Shown in pieces: positions 1 through 8,296 of a DNA stretch of 64,000 nt (position 1 is its first letter; every line of letters begins with the position of its first letter). A program made the translations under genes and the position numbers. The stretch is from a virus: positions 366,230-430,229 of IMG/VR virus record IMGVR_UViG_3300044796_000657. The stretch is one strand, 5' to 3'. Below the pieces are notes generated by a model that saw only the letters and a program-made list of their open reading frames with translations, had not been told where the DNA came from and did not search any database.

Positions 1-517
1 TCCAATCTAAGATCACTGGTGTACAATTCATTCCTTTGACACACTTACAGATAAACCTTGCGTCGGCATGTGTGAGGCTCTTGGCTGTTTTGAGTGTCTT
101 AGCCAAATAGTGAATTAGTACAAATGGTTTATCTGGCAGAGTTTTGATGAAATCGTCAGCTAATTGATGCTCATGAGGCTGGATTGTAATATCGTAGCCT
201 TCATAGAGCTTTTCAATTGGCTTAACTTTTAATACGTGCTTCAAAAATTGCGTAGGCTTAGTGGAAGGTAAATTACTGCAACAACTCTTTGGAATTGGCC
301 AAAGAATATCTAAAATTTCGTCATAAGAACGACTTTCATATTGATCAATTTTTCTACGAAAGATGTTTCCGACTTTGCCTAGAAAGTAAGATTCCTTTCC
401 GGAGCCGACTTCAATATCCAGATTCCAATGAGGAAAGTAATGTGCAATATGCCGCATCACAATTGAAAATTGGGCATTGTCGCCCAAACCGTGCCTCATC
501 TTAAACAAAACTCGCAT
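1..517 (-). CDS. Glycosyltransferase family 9 (heptosyltransferase-like), partial
   Basis: The reading frame is open from an ATG at 517 down to the window edge, so only about 172 N-terminal residues are seen. The start MRVLFKMRHGLGDNAQF and the later stretch FVLIHYLAKTLKTAKSLTH, followed by TPVILDW, match the pattern of GT9 glycosyltransferases (ADP-heptose:LPS heptosyltransferase type), which have a Rossmann-like fold and move a nucleotide-activated heptose to an acceptor. It lies 16 bases after the stop of the next gene upstream on the same strand, so they are probably co-transcribed. The nearby epimerase at 1541 fits a sugar-modification role. The C-terminal half, which holds the donor site, is outside the window. 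Confidence 0.7.
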   Translation of the reverse strand, partial: MRVLFKMRHGLGDNAQFSIVMRHIAHYFPHWNLDIEVGSGKESYFLGKVGNIFRRKIDQYESRSYDEILDILWPIPKSCCSNLPSTKPTQFLKHVLKVKPIEKLYEGYDITIQPHEHQLADDFIKTLPDKPFVLIHYLAKTLKTAKSLTHADARFICKCVKGMNCTPVILDW

Positions 518-533
518 ACTCTATGAAAGTAAG

Positions 534-1502
534 TTAAATCATATTCGGCGAACCACCGAGAAAATGTCTAACTCTTTGCCCTCTCATAAGACCGTCATAT
601 ATCTCCTTATTGATCATATCCTGTAGCTGATATGGAGTTCCTCGCCAATCTTCGTGCGGGCCAATGAAATCACTATCTTTCATTGGTGGCAACGCAAGCA
701 ATGGCGGACGACTCAATCCAAGGGTTTTTTCGCCAAATGCTAAATCATCGATGTGTTCACCGAGTATTGAAATTTCTGCCGTAAACTTTTCCCGCATCCG
801 TGGTTTACTATTAAAGATTTTCGGTTGCGGCAAATTGGAAAGAGGATCGGCATCAACACCCAATAACCGACATCGTAATATATTCCATTCGTCCAACGGC
901 ATTTCGTTGACGTTGATACGGTAATCATTTGTGAAAAGGTCTAATGTTGGTGCAACATCGGGAGCACAATTATGAATTAGATCGTAAGTTAAACAAATCG
1001 CTACTCCCATCCAAAAGTTGGGATTGTTCAACGGAAACACTTTTTGGTTACGAGTGATCTTATCGAGTATGGTTGGCGGGCTGCGGTGATACGTTTTAAC
1101 ATATCGACATTGCCCGTGCAATAAATTCCGATAGTGATGACTTAGATCACGGATACTATGAAATTGGTGTTGGGCGAGATGTTCACTTTTGCCAAAGATT
1201 GCCCAAGGAATTACGCTGACGCTACGACTTCCCGCAACAAAAAGTGTGCGATATGACAAAAAGCCGTTAACTCTATCAAACATATCACATACCGTTTCAC
1301 CCCATTCACACCAATGCTGCCGACGGCGGAAGCGGGAATCTTCGGGGTACGTATCGATATGCGCAAAGTATTTTTTCAAGAAAAAGGTTTTCTTGAGAGC
1401 GCCTTTCGGTATAGCGAACTCCAGAACGTGATATTCGGTATCATCGACTACTTCGATGCTTGATGAGACATTGCCGTTATGGAAGGCTTCTTTTGGTGTC
1501 AT
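534..1502 (-). CDS. Hypothetical protein (322 aa)
   Basis: I do not recognise this protein. The frame can start at TTG 1520, but ATG 1502 (MTPKEAFHNG) is the more likely start. It is soluble, rich in aromatic residues and histidine in the middle (SHHYRNLLHGQCRYVK) and has a Pro/Leu-rich stretch near the end (SRPPLLALPPMKDSDFIGP). No signal peptide or membrane segment is seen. It is divergent from the epimerase at 1541 and upstream of the GT9 gene on the same strand, so a role in glycan synthesis or decoration is possible, but only by context. Confidence 0.75.
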   Translation of the reverse strand: MTPKEAFHNGNVSSSIEVVDDTEYHVLEFAIPKGALKKTFFLKKYFAHIDTYPEDSRFRRRQHWCEWGETVCDMFDRVNGFLSYRTLFVAGSRSVSVIPWAIFGKSEHLAQHQFHSIRDLSHHYRNLLHGQCRYVKTYHRSPPTILDKITRNQKVFPLNNPNFWMGVAICLTYDLIHNCAPDVAPTLDLFTNDYRINVNEMPLDEWNILRCRLLGVDADPLSNLPQPKIFNSKPRMREKFTAEISILGEHIDDLAFGEKTLGLSRPPLLALPPMKDSDFIGPHEDWRGTPYQLQDMINKEIYDGLMRGQRVRHFLGGSPNMI

Positions 1503-1506
1503 AATG

Positions 1507-1534
1507 TTGCTATTTTGCAAATTTAAGGTATACT
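1507..1534 (+). promoter_or_regulatory. Sigma70-like promoter with almost no leader
   Basis: TTGCTA (1507-1512) and TATACT (1529-1534) are separated by 16 bases. The ATG of the epimerase follows only 6 bases after the -10 box, so a transcript from here would be leaderless or nearly so, and no Shine-Dalgarno sequence fits between. Confidence 0.5.
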
Positions 1535-1540
1535 AAACCC

Positions 1541-2425
1541 ATGAGCAAATTTCTAATTACCGGTGCTAGTGGTTTCATAGGATCAAATCTAGTAAATAAC
1601 TTACTAGACATGGGGCATGAAGTCACATGCATCGGAAGAATAGACGAACAACCAGTTCGATGTCTATCATACACTTTCCATGACATTAATTGGAAGAGCA
1701 TTGGGCAGATTGATGGTATATTTCATCAAGCGGCAATCACCAATACGCTTCATCCCAACAAAACAGATTTTAACTTAATAAACTTTGAATACACGAAGTC
1801 ACTGTTTGAGGCGGCTAAGCATAATGTCAAATCTATTGTGTACGCAAGTTCCTGTGGCGTTTACGGCGATGTTCCCACCCCATTTAGGGAAGATGGCCCC
1901 ACCAAGCCACTCAATCTGTACAGTCAATCTAAATTGGATCTTGATCAATGGGCAATGAAATGGTCTCTTGCAAATCGTGTTAAGGTCGTTGGCCTCAGAT
2001 ATAGCAACGTGTACGGTGCTGGCGAATCACACAAGGGCAAGAGTGCCAGTATGATTTACCAATTGGCCAAAAGTATCAGTCGGGGAATTCGTCCTAGATT
2101 ATTTGAACATGGCGAACAAAAGAGAGATTTCGTTTACATTGAAGATGTCATGACAGCAAATCGTTTGGCTTTAAGTGCTCCGTCCGGTGTCTACAATGTT
2201 GGCTCTGGATCAGCTACCTCGTTCAATGATATTGTTAATCATCTAAATGCCACCTTAAGCACAGATGTTAAACCTGAATACTTCCCCAATCCACATCAAT
2301 CAGTTTACCAAAATTCTACATTGTGCGATTTGAGTTTATCAAAAGATCGTTTGTGCTATTTCCCTCTGTACGACATTGCTTCTGGCATCAAAGCATATCA
2401 CCAATCGGGAAAGCTAGTCTCTTAA
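1541..2425 (+). CDS. NAD-dependent sugar epimerase/dehydratase
   Basis: This 294-aa protein is an extended short-chain dehydrogenase. It has the N-terminal dinucleotide-binding motif GASGFIG (residues 8-14), a catalytic Y127-x3-K131 (YSQSK) and a preceding Ser near 103 (YASSCGVYG). The overall pattern, including LRYSNVYG and KRDFVYIEDV, is that of nucleotide-sugar epimerases such as HldD or GalE types; the exact sugar cannot be assigned. With the GT9 gene across the divergent region, an ADP-heptose or similar pathway for phage or host surface glycans is plausible. The stop overlaps the convergent gene at 2414 by 12 bases. Confidence 0.9.
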   Translation: MSKFLITGASGFIGSNLVNNLLDMGHEVTCIGRIDEQPVRCLSYTFHDINWKSIGQIDGIFHQAAITNTLHPNKTDFNLINFEYTKSLFEAAKHNVKSIVYASSCGVYGDVPTPFREDGPTKPLNLYSQSKLDLDQWAMKWSLANRVKVVGLRYSNVYGAGESHKGKSASMIYQLAKSISRGIRPRLFEHGEQKRDFVYIEDVMTANRLALSAPSGVYNVGSGSATSFNDIVNHLNATLSTDVKPEYFPNPHQSVYQNSTLCDLSLSKDRLCYFPLYDIASGIKAYHQSGKLVS

Positions 2426-3268
2426 GCCGCTGGTCGTATTAATAGCAACCGGCAAGCCCATAATTTTGACGCCGAATTTGTCCGGATGAACCGGCAGAGT
2501 ACCTTGCGACACTTCTCTTTTTATCCAAATCGGCAATATGTCACCCGGTAACATTGTCCCAATTTCCAATGGTTCACGACGAGCATTGGTGTCAAACACA
2601 ACGCCAGTTGGTGGATTGTTTGATATTCCTATGTTCGGAGCAGTGCTGTTAATTGGCCCGCCATAGCCGATACGTGTAATCCGAACATTCAAACCTTGAT
2701 CATCAACTACTCTAAGCAATTCTTGCGCTCGCCCTTTTGCGGTACCCGAAAACGTAATAATAAAATCATATGAATCGCTTGTTCTTTGGCCCAAACAAGT
2801 CACGCCTGTCAAATTCCCCAGAGAGTTGATTAGAGCCGCAATCCGTTGAGACATAAATGCGGTGTCTGGTACCCATAGAATATCCCGTGTTTGGGTAGTT
2901 TTTGTACCTTGTGCAGAAGATTCTGTATAAGCCAATCGGAATGAACCACCAACTGGACTTCCGGGTATTGTAATGGCTTGTACATCATTGGTAAAAGCAA
3001 ATCCTAATTCAATATCAGCACCTTTATCTGCTTCTTTGGTCAAAAATACACTGGCATTTTTGAGTTTTTCAATAGAAGACAAGAGTTTAACATAGATACA
3101 ACGGTAATCAATTGAACCATCAATTGTTTGCTCTCTGGTTACGTCATCGAATAAATTGTTAAATATTTTTTTGACTGGCGAGCGAGATGGTTCACCGCCA
3201 ATAGATAACAATGGATCTGAATTGTGCTGTCCGCCGGATAGCATAAACTCAATGTCTTTTTCAGTCAT
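2414..3268 (-). CDS. Phage structural-type protein
   Basis: This 284-aa protein opens with MTEKDIEFMLSGGQHNSDPL and carries the segment IFNNLFDDVTREQ followed by DYRCIYVKLLSS, a pattern I associate with phage virion proteins found near tail or fibre genes. The rest is beta-rich with Gly/Ser/Thr segments. No enzyme motif is visible. The family resemblance is from memory, so the structural call is moderate. It is divergent from the acidic protein at 3370. Confidence 0.55.
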   Translation of the reverse strand: MTEKDIEFMLSGGQHNSDPLLSIGGEPSRSPVKKIFNNLFDDVTREQTIDGSIDYRCIYVKLLSSIEKLKNASVFLTKEADKGADIELGFAFTNDVQAITIPGSPVGGSFRLAYTESSAQGTKTTQTRDILWVPDTAFMSQRIAALINSLGNLTGVTCLGQRTSDSYDFIITFSGTAKGRAQELLRVVDDQGLNVRITRIGYGGPINSTAPNIGISNNPPTGVVFDTNARREPLEIGTMLPGDILPIWIKREVSQGTLPVHPDKFGVKIMGLPVAINTTSGLRD

Positions 3269-3369
3269 TTGGTCTATATACCTTTATAGAAATTTGTAGC
3301 CTTGTGTATATATGTCATATCGTTGCAAGTGCCGATTGTACATTGGGTTGACTAGGAGAATACAGAAAC

Positions 3370-4386
3370 ATGATGAATTATCAAACATACAAACTCCTTA
3401 ACGAAACTTTGGGTTTGTCGGCTCTTGGTGTTAAGTCCCCCCACAACTTGGGAATTGGCGCAGCACCATCGGGCTGGAGTGAAGCGGGTATGCTGCCTCC
3501 AGTGGGTGGGGCACTTAGCGGTGGCAATCCTTTTGGCGGCGTTGGTGGTGGCGGTGAAGCCCCTGCTCCCGGTGCCGATGATATGGGCGGCGATGACATG
3601 AATGCTGATCCTGATGCCGGTGACGATCAAGGTGATCAAGGTGATAAAGATCCAGCCGATATGTCTCACGAAGAATTGGTTGCTGCTTTAACTGATTTGG
3701 GACACGAAGAAGACGAACTTGAAGGCAAAGAAGACGACGAACTCCGTGATATGCTCGTCCAAGCCCAAGCCGAACAAGGCGATGATAGTGGCGACGGCGA
3801 AACCGATGCCGATCTGGATGCCGATCACGGCGACGATATGGGTGATGCTTCAGCGGGTAGTGGTGATGACAATCTCGTACCTAATAAGAAGCCAGTTAGC
3901 CCATTCATGAAGGCTTTTATGAAGAAAGAAGCCGCTGAAGCTAAGGCCAATGACAAAGAAGACAAAAAGGGCAAAGACGACGGCAAGCCTACTTTCATGA
4001 TGAAGAAAAAGTGCGGTTCCGGCATGGATGATAAGAAGATGGTTATTGGCAGCAAGAACTGCAAAGGGTGCAAAGACAATATGAAGAAAGAAAATACCGC
4101 TGGTGATTACGCTCGTCCAAAGAGTTACGATGGCAGCGAAGCGGCCTTCAAGAAGAGCATTCGTGAACAACTCGCTGCTACCAATGTTAATCAAAAATTC
4201 AACGATGGTATGCGAGATTTCAAAAAGGAAGATTTGCTGATTATGCCAAATCCCCTTGAAACCCCTGCTATGTCTCAACCCGGCGAAGCAGGTTTTGCAC
4301 CACAGGGCAAGATTGGTGACTTAGGATTTACTGCGGAAGCCGTTGCCAGTATGATGAAGCGAATTGAAAAATTGGAAAAGAAATAA
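3370..4386 (+). CDS. Acidic low-complexity protein, scaffold-like
   Basis: This 338-aa protein has two adjacent ATG codons at 3370 and 3373, with AGGAG a few bases upstream. After a Gly/Pro-rich N-terminal part (residues 30-75) comes a long Asp/Glu/Gly-rich region (about 70-165), then Lys-rich stretches with Cys pairs (KKKCGSGM, KNCKGCKDN), and an ordered-looking C-terminus ending in a short coiled segment (MMKRIEKLEKK). The composition resembles prohead core or scaffolding proteins, but no motif proves that. The conserved ends and disordered middle suggest a linker-like or assembly role. Confidence 0.7.
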   Translation: MMNYQTYKLLNETLGLSALGVKSPHNLGIGAAPSGWSEAGMLPPVGGALSGGNPFGGVGGGGEAPAPGADDMGGDDMNADPDAGDDQGDQGDKDPADMSHEELVAALTDLGHEEDELEGKEDDELRDMLVQAQAEQGDDSGDGETDADLDADHGDDMGDASAGSGDDNLVPNKKPVSPFMKAFMKKEAAEAKANDKEDKKGKDDGKPTFMMKKKCGSGMDDKKMVIGSKNCKGCKDNMKKENTAGDYARPKSYDGSEAAFKKSIREQLAATNVNQKFNDGMRDFKKEDLLIMPNPLETPAMSQPGEAGFAPQGKIGDLGFTAEAVASMMKRIEKLEKK

Positions 4387-4392
4387 CTCATC

Positions 4393-4421
4393 AAAAAAAG
4401 CCCGCATTTGCGGGCTTTTTT
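4393..4421 (+). terminator. Rho-independent terminator
   Basis: The stem GCCCGC/GCGGGC with a short ATTT loop is preceded by an A run and followed by a T run, 10 bases after the acidic protein's stop. Confidence 0.85.
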
Positions 4422-4470
4422 ATTTGGGTTCACAATATTATACTACTGTGCAAGTTAATACAAGGAAAAT

Positions 4471-4578
4471 ATGGACAAGACGAGATATTTGAATTTTTGG
4501 CTCTTGAGAGCTGAAATAAGGAGACGATTAGTAGAAGAAAAAACCAAAGAAGTTAAAGTGGTCTACAAAAAGTCTTGA
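4471..4578 (+). CDS. Small basic hypothetical protein (35 aa)
   Basis: ATG 4471 is preceded by AAGGA at good spacing. The product starts MDKTRYLNFWLLRAEIRRRL and ends VVYKKS; it is helical and basic. It lies between two terminators, so it forms its own transcription unit or is read through from the upstream gene. Function unknown. Confidence 0.55.
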   Translation: MDKTRYLNFWLLRAEIRRRLVEEKTKEVKVVYKKS

Positions 4579-4581
4579 TAC

Positions 4582-4607
4582 AAGCCCCGCTAAGCGGGGC
4601 TTTTTTA
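4582..4607 (+). terminator. Rho-independent terminator
   Basis: GCCCCGC-TAA-GCGGGGC followed by six T. Its T tract touches the stop codon of the convergent primase gene at 4605. Confidence 0.85.
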
Positions 4608-5213
4608 TTTGCATTTCCATTGATTACGGCAAACAATCTCTTTCCAATCTTCTTTTTTCTTTGGTAATTTTTTTTCAAGAAGCCAAGAGGGATCAAAAAT
4701 AGGTGTCTTTTTCAAGAGCTCTAATGTCCAAGTTTGAGTTTCTTGATAGGGCAACTTGGATGTTTCGTGGATTGATCCCGGCCCCACAAAGAGGCCACCG
4801 TCGCCTCGAATGTCCAAGTTATATTTAACGCCGTCTTTGACTATTTTTTGAACATTACGAATACTTCTGTTCATTGGATGCCGATAAATGTAATGTGTAC
4901 CGTGTCCGGAACCGCTGACCTGCATGAGTGGTGTAGGTGGACATGCTTTTTGTACGACTTGCTCAGCGGCCTCATCGTCGGCATCTACAACGATAATACC
5001 AGAAATTTTGCCTGTGATAATGGCATAATTCAAACCGGCATACCTTTGATACCAATAAACAATTTGGTCTAAGCTGGCTCGTTCTGATTGATAGGGCTTC
5101 CATCGTTCTACGGTACACCCTTTGTTGGATGCTCCCTTAACGAGTGGCGGTGATATGGAGAAGCCGAGATTGCATAATCGCAAAGCATTTTCAAAGATCA
5201 GTCTATGATTCAT
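4605..5213 (-). CDS. Primase-polymerase (prim-pol) domain protein
   Basis: This 202-aa protein resembles the N-terminal bifunctional DNA primase/polymerase domain (PF09250-type, archaeo-eukaryotic primase fold). Visible features are a basic entry segment (CTVERWKPYQSERAS), NYAIITGKISGIIVVDADDE with the metal-binding DxD, the HYIYRHP segment with its conserved His, and LDIRGDGGLFVGPGS with the Arg-Gly and Gly-Pro-Gly signature. I start it at ATG 5213 (MNHRLIFENALRL). It has no helicase domain, so it is a stand-alone catalytic core that probably primes phage DNA replication. Confidence 0.85.
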   Translation of the reverse strand: MNHRLIFENALRLCNLGFSISPPLVKGASNKGCTVERWKPYQSERASLDQIVYWYQRYAGLNYAIITGKISGIIVVDADDEAAEQVVQKACPPTPLMQVSGSGHGTHYIYRHPMNRSIRNVQKIVKDGVKYNLDIRGDGGLFVGPGSIHETSKLPYQETQTWTLELLKKTPIFDPSWLLEKKLPKKKEDWKEIVCRNQWKCK

Positions 5214-5222
5214 AAATATGAT

Positions 5223-5357
5223 ATGGGTTCTTTCAAAAAATGGCTTGAGTCTGCTGATCAACAACGACAAAAAGATAAGGCTTCCCTCGCTCTGAAAAAA
5301 CCAGAAGTGAGAGATAGCCTAATATCTCGTTACGGTGGATTTTTGAAGAAAACTTAA
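5223..5357 (+). CDS. Small hypothetical protein (44 aa)
   Basis: ATG 5223 opens a 44-codon frame (MGSFKKWLESADQQRQKDK at the start, SRYGGFLKKT at the end). It is divergent from the primase gene 9 bases away and overlaps the end of the convergent hydrolase gene by 4 bases. It is charged and helical. There is no clear Shine-Dalgarno sequence, which lowers confidence. Confidence 0.5.
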   Translation: MGSFKKWLESADQQRQKDKASLALKKPEVRDSLISRYGGFLKKT

Positions 5358-6031
5358 TACATGTCTTCCCCGACGTTTTCGTTTTCAATGACTTCGTAAT
5401 CATCGTAGTAACCGAATCGTTTTGAGAAAAAGTCTCTCAGTAATCTAACGTCCAGATGGGATACTTGATGCCCACCGTGGTATCTTTCTACAAAGTCCAC
5501 TGGATATTTTTGCTTTTGAAGTGCCTTTTGCATTGGTACATATCGTTCGTCCCACTTGAAACAATTATCATCCATGTTGTGTTGGACGATGAGCGGCGCA
5601 CCGGTAGGGCATTTTGGCAATTGTTTCGGATTGAGAATTGCACCAGCCAAACACACACCACCTGCCAATGGCTCAACGCTATGTGCCATGACGTTAATTG
5701 TCATAACACCACCTGCCGAGAAGCCCATAATGCCGATTTCGTTTCGCTTAAAGCCCCAACCGTTTTGGATGGTACTAATTGCCTTTTCGATCACGGCACG
5801 GGCAGCAGGCAAGCCTTCTACAGCGTCGTTTTGATCGTGGATGCCGTTTGGTTGAGGGTACCATTCAAGATTGTTTGGCTCTAGAATGACGGCCATACTT
5901 CGCCATAAGCCACTATGCTCGAAGATGGATTCCATGTAAGAAGTGGGAATTCCACGCCCCGGCAAAGCCAACATACAACCCACTGGCTTTGTACCAGAAA
6001 CGGGTTCAATAACCGTCCATTTAGAAAGCAT
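5354..6031 (-). CDS. Alpha/beta hydrolase (phospholipase/carboxylesterase type)
   Basis: This 225-aa protein has the alpha/beta hydrolase layout. An oxyanion-side strand MLALPGRGIP is near the start. The nucleophile elbow GFSAGG (Ser near 124) follows NEIGIM. Later come LIVQHNMDDNCF, with the likely acid Asp, and YHGGHQVSH, with the likely catalytic His. This order matches the phospholipase/carboxylesterase (AB_hydrolase_2) family, which cleaves acyl esters. The substrate in a phage is unknown; it could act on host lipids or O-acetyl groups. Confidence 0.85.
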   Translation of the reverse strand: MLSKWTVIEPVSGTKPVGCMLALPGRGIPTSYMESIFEHSGLWRSMAVILEPNNLEWYPQPNGIHDQNDAVEGLPAARAVIEKAISTIQNGWGFKRNEIGIMGFSAGGVMTINVMAHSVEPLAGGVCLAGAILNPKQLPKCPTGAPLIVQHNMDDNCFKWDERYVPMQKALQKQKYPVDFVERYHGGHQVSHLDVRLLRDFFSKRFGYYDDYEVIENENVGEDMY

Positions 6032-6097
6032 GACAACTCCGAAAATATGTACGTATTAAGGCCACCGATCAAAAGATCGGTGGCTTAGAGACGACGA

Positions 6098-7060
6098 TTA
6101 GAAACCCCATGCCGTTGCGAGGTCAGTCCACGTTGCGGTGCAGTGTCGCTTGCCGTTGATGGGTTCGCAAGCCAACAGCAATTCTTCGTACAGCTTGGCG
6201 GGCATGTACTTCTTCACCAACCCGTTCAAGAAGGTTTTGCCCAACTTCTTGTCGGAATTGTTAATTGCGTTTTTGAGGTCTTCCACCTTGTAGGCGGTGC
6301 AGGTCTGTTCATCTTTCCAGAGTTCCAGATGCTTCTTTTCGGCGACGAAATCGACCGTGAACTTGCTCAACCGATAAATCAGTTGAACGAGGGCCGGACT
6401 GCGGAGCCAGAAGTTGCCGGTTGCTCGGTATTCAACGCCGTAATCCTTCGGACGGTGGGTACCGGCGTTCCCATAGAGCTTCCGACGAGCGGCGCTGGTT
6501 GGGTCTTGATCCATCCACAGGGAGGGAATGCCGACGAACAAATCCATCATGCGTACCACCCACACCCGACCCCAAGGGCGTGCTTGGCCTTCGTCTTGGT
6601 CTTCCGGGGCAGTTAACGGGTACACTTGGTCGGCAAAGCCCAAGTGGATGTGCCCGCCCGCCGAACGGAATGTGGTTTCGCAGCTCGGTGCTTGAACCAT
6701 TGCCATTTCGTAGGCATCGAATTCGGGTTCGCAGCCGAAGACCAGTGCGTCGGGGTGTTGGCATTCCGATTTCGGATATTCGCCCGAAGCACGCAGTTCC
6801 AATTGATATGGGTACACTGCCTTGGAAAGACGATACAAGCAATCCTTGATGGTAGCGACCAGTGCGGCATCGCTATCAGCGGGATTGATGTTAACTTCGA
6901 CGTTCACGTTGTCCGGAAACGCCTTGCCGCCGTTCCCCAAATCGAGTTTCTTTTCCTTGTTACCGTGAATCACGCCGATGGCGGATTTCAGGTAGCCGGT
7001 TTTGGGATCGCAGAGCATCATCTCCGGATCGGTGCCCACAAGCAGTTTCGTCTTCGCCAT
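6098..7060 (-). CDS. COOH-NH2 amidoligase (phage type)
   Basis: This 320-aa protein belongs to the ATP-grasp-related phage amidoligases (COOH.NH2 ligase type 2). The sequence starts MAKTKLLVGTDPEMML, and the GTDPE motif is a hallmark, as is the later AGGHIHLGF and the GCEPEFDAY segment. ATG 7060 is chosen because the upstream extension is short and atypical. These enzymes form amide or peptide bonds, possibly to modify peptidoglycan or proteins. Base composition is noticeably more GC-rich than in its neighbours. It is followed upstream by a conserved companion gene at 7074-7898. Confidence 0.85.
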   Translation of the reverse strand: MAKTKLLVGTDPEMMLCDPKTGYLKSAIGVIHGNKEKKLDLGNGGKAFPDNVNVEVNINPADSDAALVATIKDCLYRLSKAVYPYQLELRASGEYPKSECQHPDALVFGCEPEFDAYEMAMVQAPSCETTFRSAGGHIHLGFADQVYPLTAPEDQDEGQARPWGRVWVVRMMDLFVGIPSLWMDQDPTSAARRKLYGNAGTHRPKDYGVEYRATGNFWLRSPALVQLIYRLSKFTVDFVAEKKHLELWKDEQTCTAYKVEDLKNAINNSDKKLGKTFLNGLVKKYMPAKLYEELLLACEPINGKRHCTATWTDLATAWGF

Positions 7061-7073
7061 GACTGTCGCTCCC

Positions 7074-7898
7074 TTAAGGTTTAATCGCCGTAGTAGTCGC
7101 ACCGACCATCGATGAAACTACCTTTTCTTCCACCTTTTTCTTTTCGTCAATACTCTTTCGTGTCCAATACTTGCACACGTTTTGCGTTGCGCCACTGGCA
7201 AAACCGCAAATCCCGGCACTGTTGTGCATAGTACTAATTGGCACTTTCGCCGGGTAATTCTTCTGAGTATCGATGAAGAAGAACTTACGATAACCCATCT
7301 TTAGTATCTTTTCTATCCCTTTCAACGCCTGCGAAACCTGATGCTGATCGTTAGTTTGGTATGCGGGTATTTTTCCTGAACCCACGCCTCTTAACGTTAC
7401 CATAAAGTCAGTGCCGGGCTTATGTACGAAGCCAACTCGCAACATAAGGCTGTACATGCTAACCATGACCGGTGAATTGAACCACTTGCCCGATCCGCTA
7501 ATGCGATATGCACCCGTTTTAGCGTATCTTGAAGGGGGATTCGATACCTTCCAAATTCTGGTCGGCTTTAATTTGAGTTTTTGTTCTACCTGATTTAGAA
7601 AATCAAGCACCCCCTGAATTTTTTCATTGAATTTCTTATCACGAGAATTAACCACCACCAACCGAATCCTATCCATCGATATTTTCGGCATTGTGGCCGG
7701 GTTATAGGTAAAACCGTAAATGGATGCCGTGCGGTTATTCAGATGCCCTTGAACGGCATCTTGAATAAAGTCCTTGCAGAAAACAAAAGGATGGCATTGC
7801 TCATTGTTCGCATTGACCAAACAGTACTGCAGTCCCGTGTCATAGATTTCGGAAATGCTCTGACTCGTTTTCAGCCACTTGATTTCAATTTCCTTCAT
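7074..7898 (-). CDS. Unknown protein, paralogue of 51976-52740
   Basis: This 274-aa protein starts at ATG 7898, preceded by GGGGGAAA. It aligns by eye over its length with the protein at 51976: YDTGLQYCLVNANNEQCHPF against FDTGIQYAFLSADNEQCFPL, then YGFTYN against YGFTYS, and a C-terminal GATQNVCKYW against GTTKNLCPQW. Conserved Cys and aromatic positions suggest a defined fold. I know no function. It sits 14 bases upstream of the amidoligase on the same strand, and its paralogue sits next to NAD synthetase, so both may serve ATP-dependent ligase-type enzymes. Confidence 0.8.
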   Translation of the reverse strand: MKEIEIKWLKTSQSISEIYDTGLQYCLVNANNEQCHPFVFCKDFIQDAVQGHLNNRTASIYGFTYNPATMPKISMDRIRLVVVNSRDKKFNEKIQGVLDFLNQVEQKLKLKPTRIWKVSNPPSRYAKTGAYRISGSGKWFNSPVMVSMYSLMLRVGFVHKPGTDFMVTLRGVGSGKIPAYQTNDQHQVSQALKGIEKILKMGYRKFFFIDTQKNYPAKVPISTMHNSAGICGFASGATQNVCKYWTRKSIDEKKKVEEKVVSSMVGATTTAIKP

Positions 7899-7947
7899 TT
7901 GATTTCCCCCAATTACAGAATTCAGTCTCCCAACAATACATACGAAT

Positions 7948-8259
7948 ATGGACAGTTTCAAGCTATTCGAGACAGTAGAACGACATACAGAACACGAAGT
8001 TCTCAACATGTACTACAGCCGAAACCAATACAAAATTGCCGACATTAGTGAATTAACTGGCCTCTCCACCGCTGGCATTTATCGCATCCTTCAAAAACAC
8101 GAAATTGTACCACAACGACGTACAGCCAATGCTGGTCAATATGAAACCATTTATCATTTTGCCGATACAGGAGTTCCCGCTAAGAGAATTGCTGAGTTAT
8201 CAGGTTATTCTTTGAGACAAGTTTACAATATCTTAAATTCCCGCACCCAATCAATTTGA
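7948..8259 (+). CDS. Double helix-turn-helix DNA-binding protein
   Basis: This 103-aa protein contains two HTH-like segments: IADISELTGLSTAGIYRILQ (about residues 30-49) and AKRIAELSGYSLRQVYNIL (about 78-96), each with the alternating pattern seen in resolvase or transposase-type HTH domains. No catalytic domain follows, so it is likely a transcription regulator or transposase-derived DNA binder. It is divergent from the gene at 7074-7898 across a 49-base gap that may hold its operator. Confidence 0.75.
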   Translation: MDSFKLFETVERHTEHEVLNMYYSRNQYKIADISELTGLSTAGIYRILQKHEIVPQRRTANAGQYETIYHFADTGVPAKRIAELSGYSLRQVYNILNSRTQSI

Positions 8260-8296
8260 TATTACTTTATTAGAGTAAATCAACAGATTGGAAAAT

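Noticed and set aside
6143-6849. Long plus-strand frames opposite the amidoligase
   Set aside because: They are shadows caused by GC-rich codon positions; the minus-strand protein has clear family motifs.
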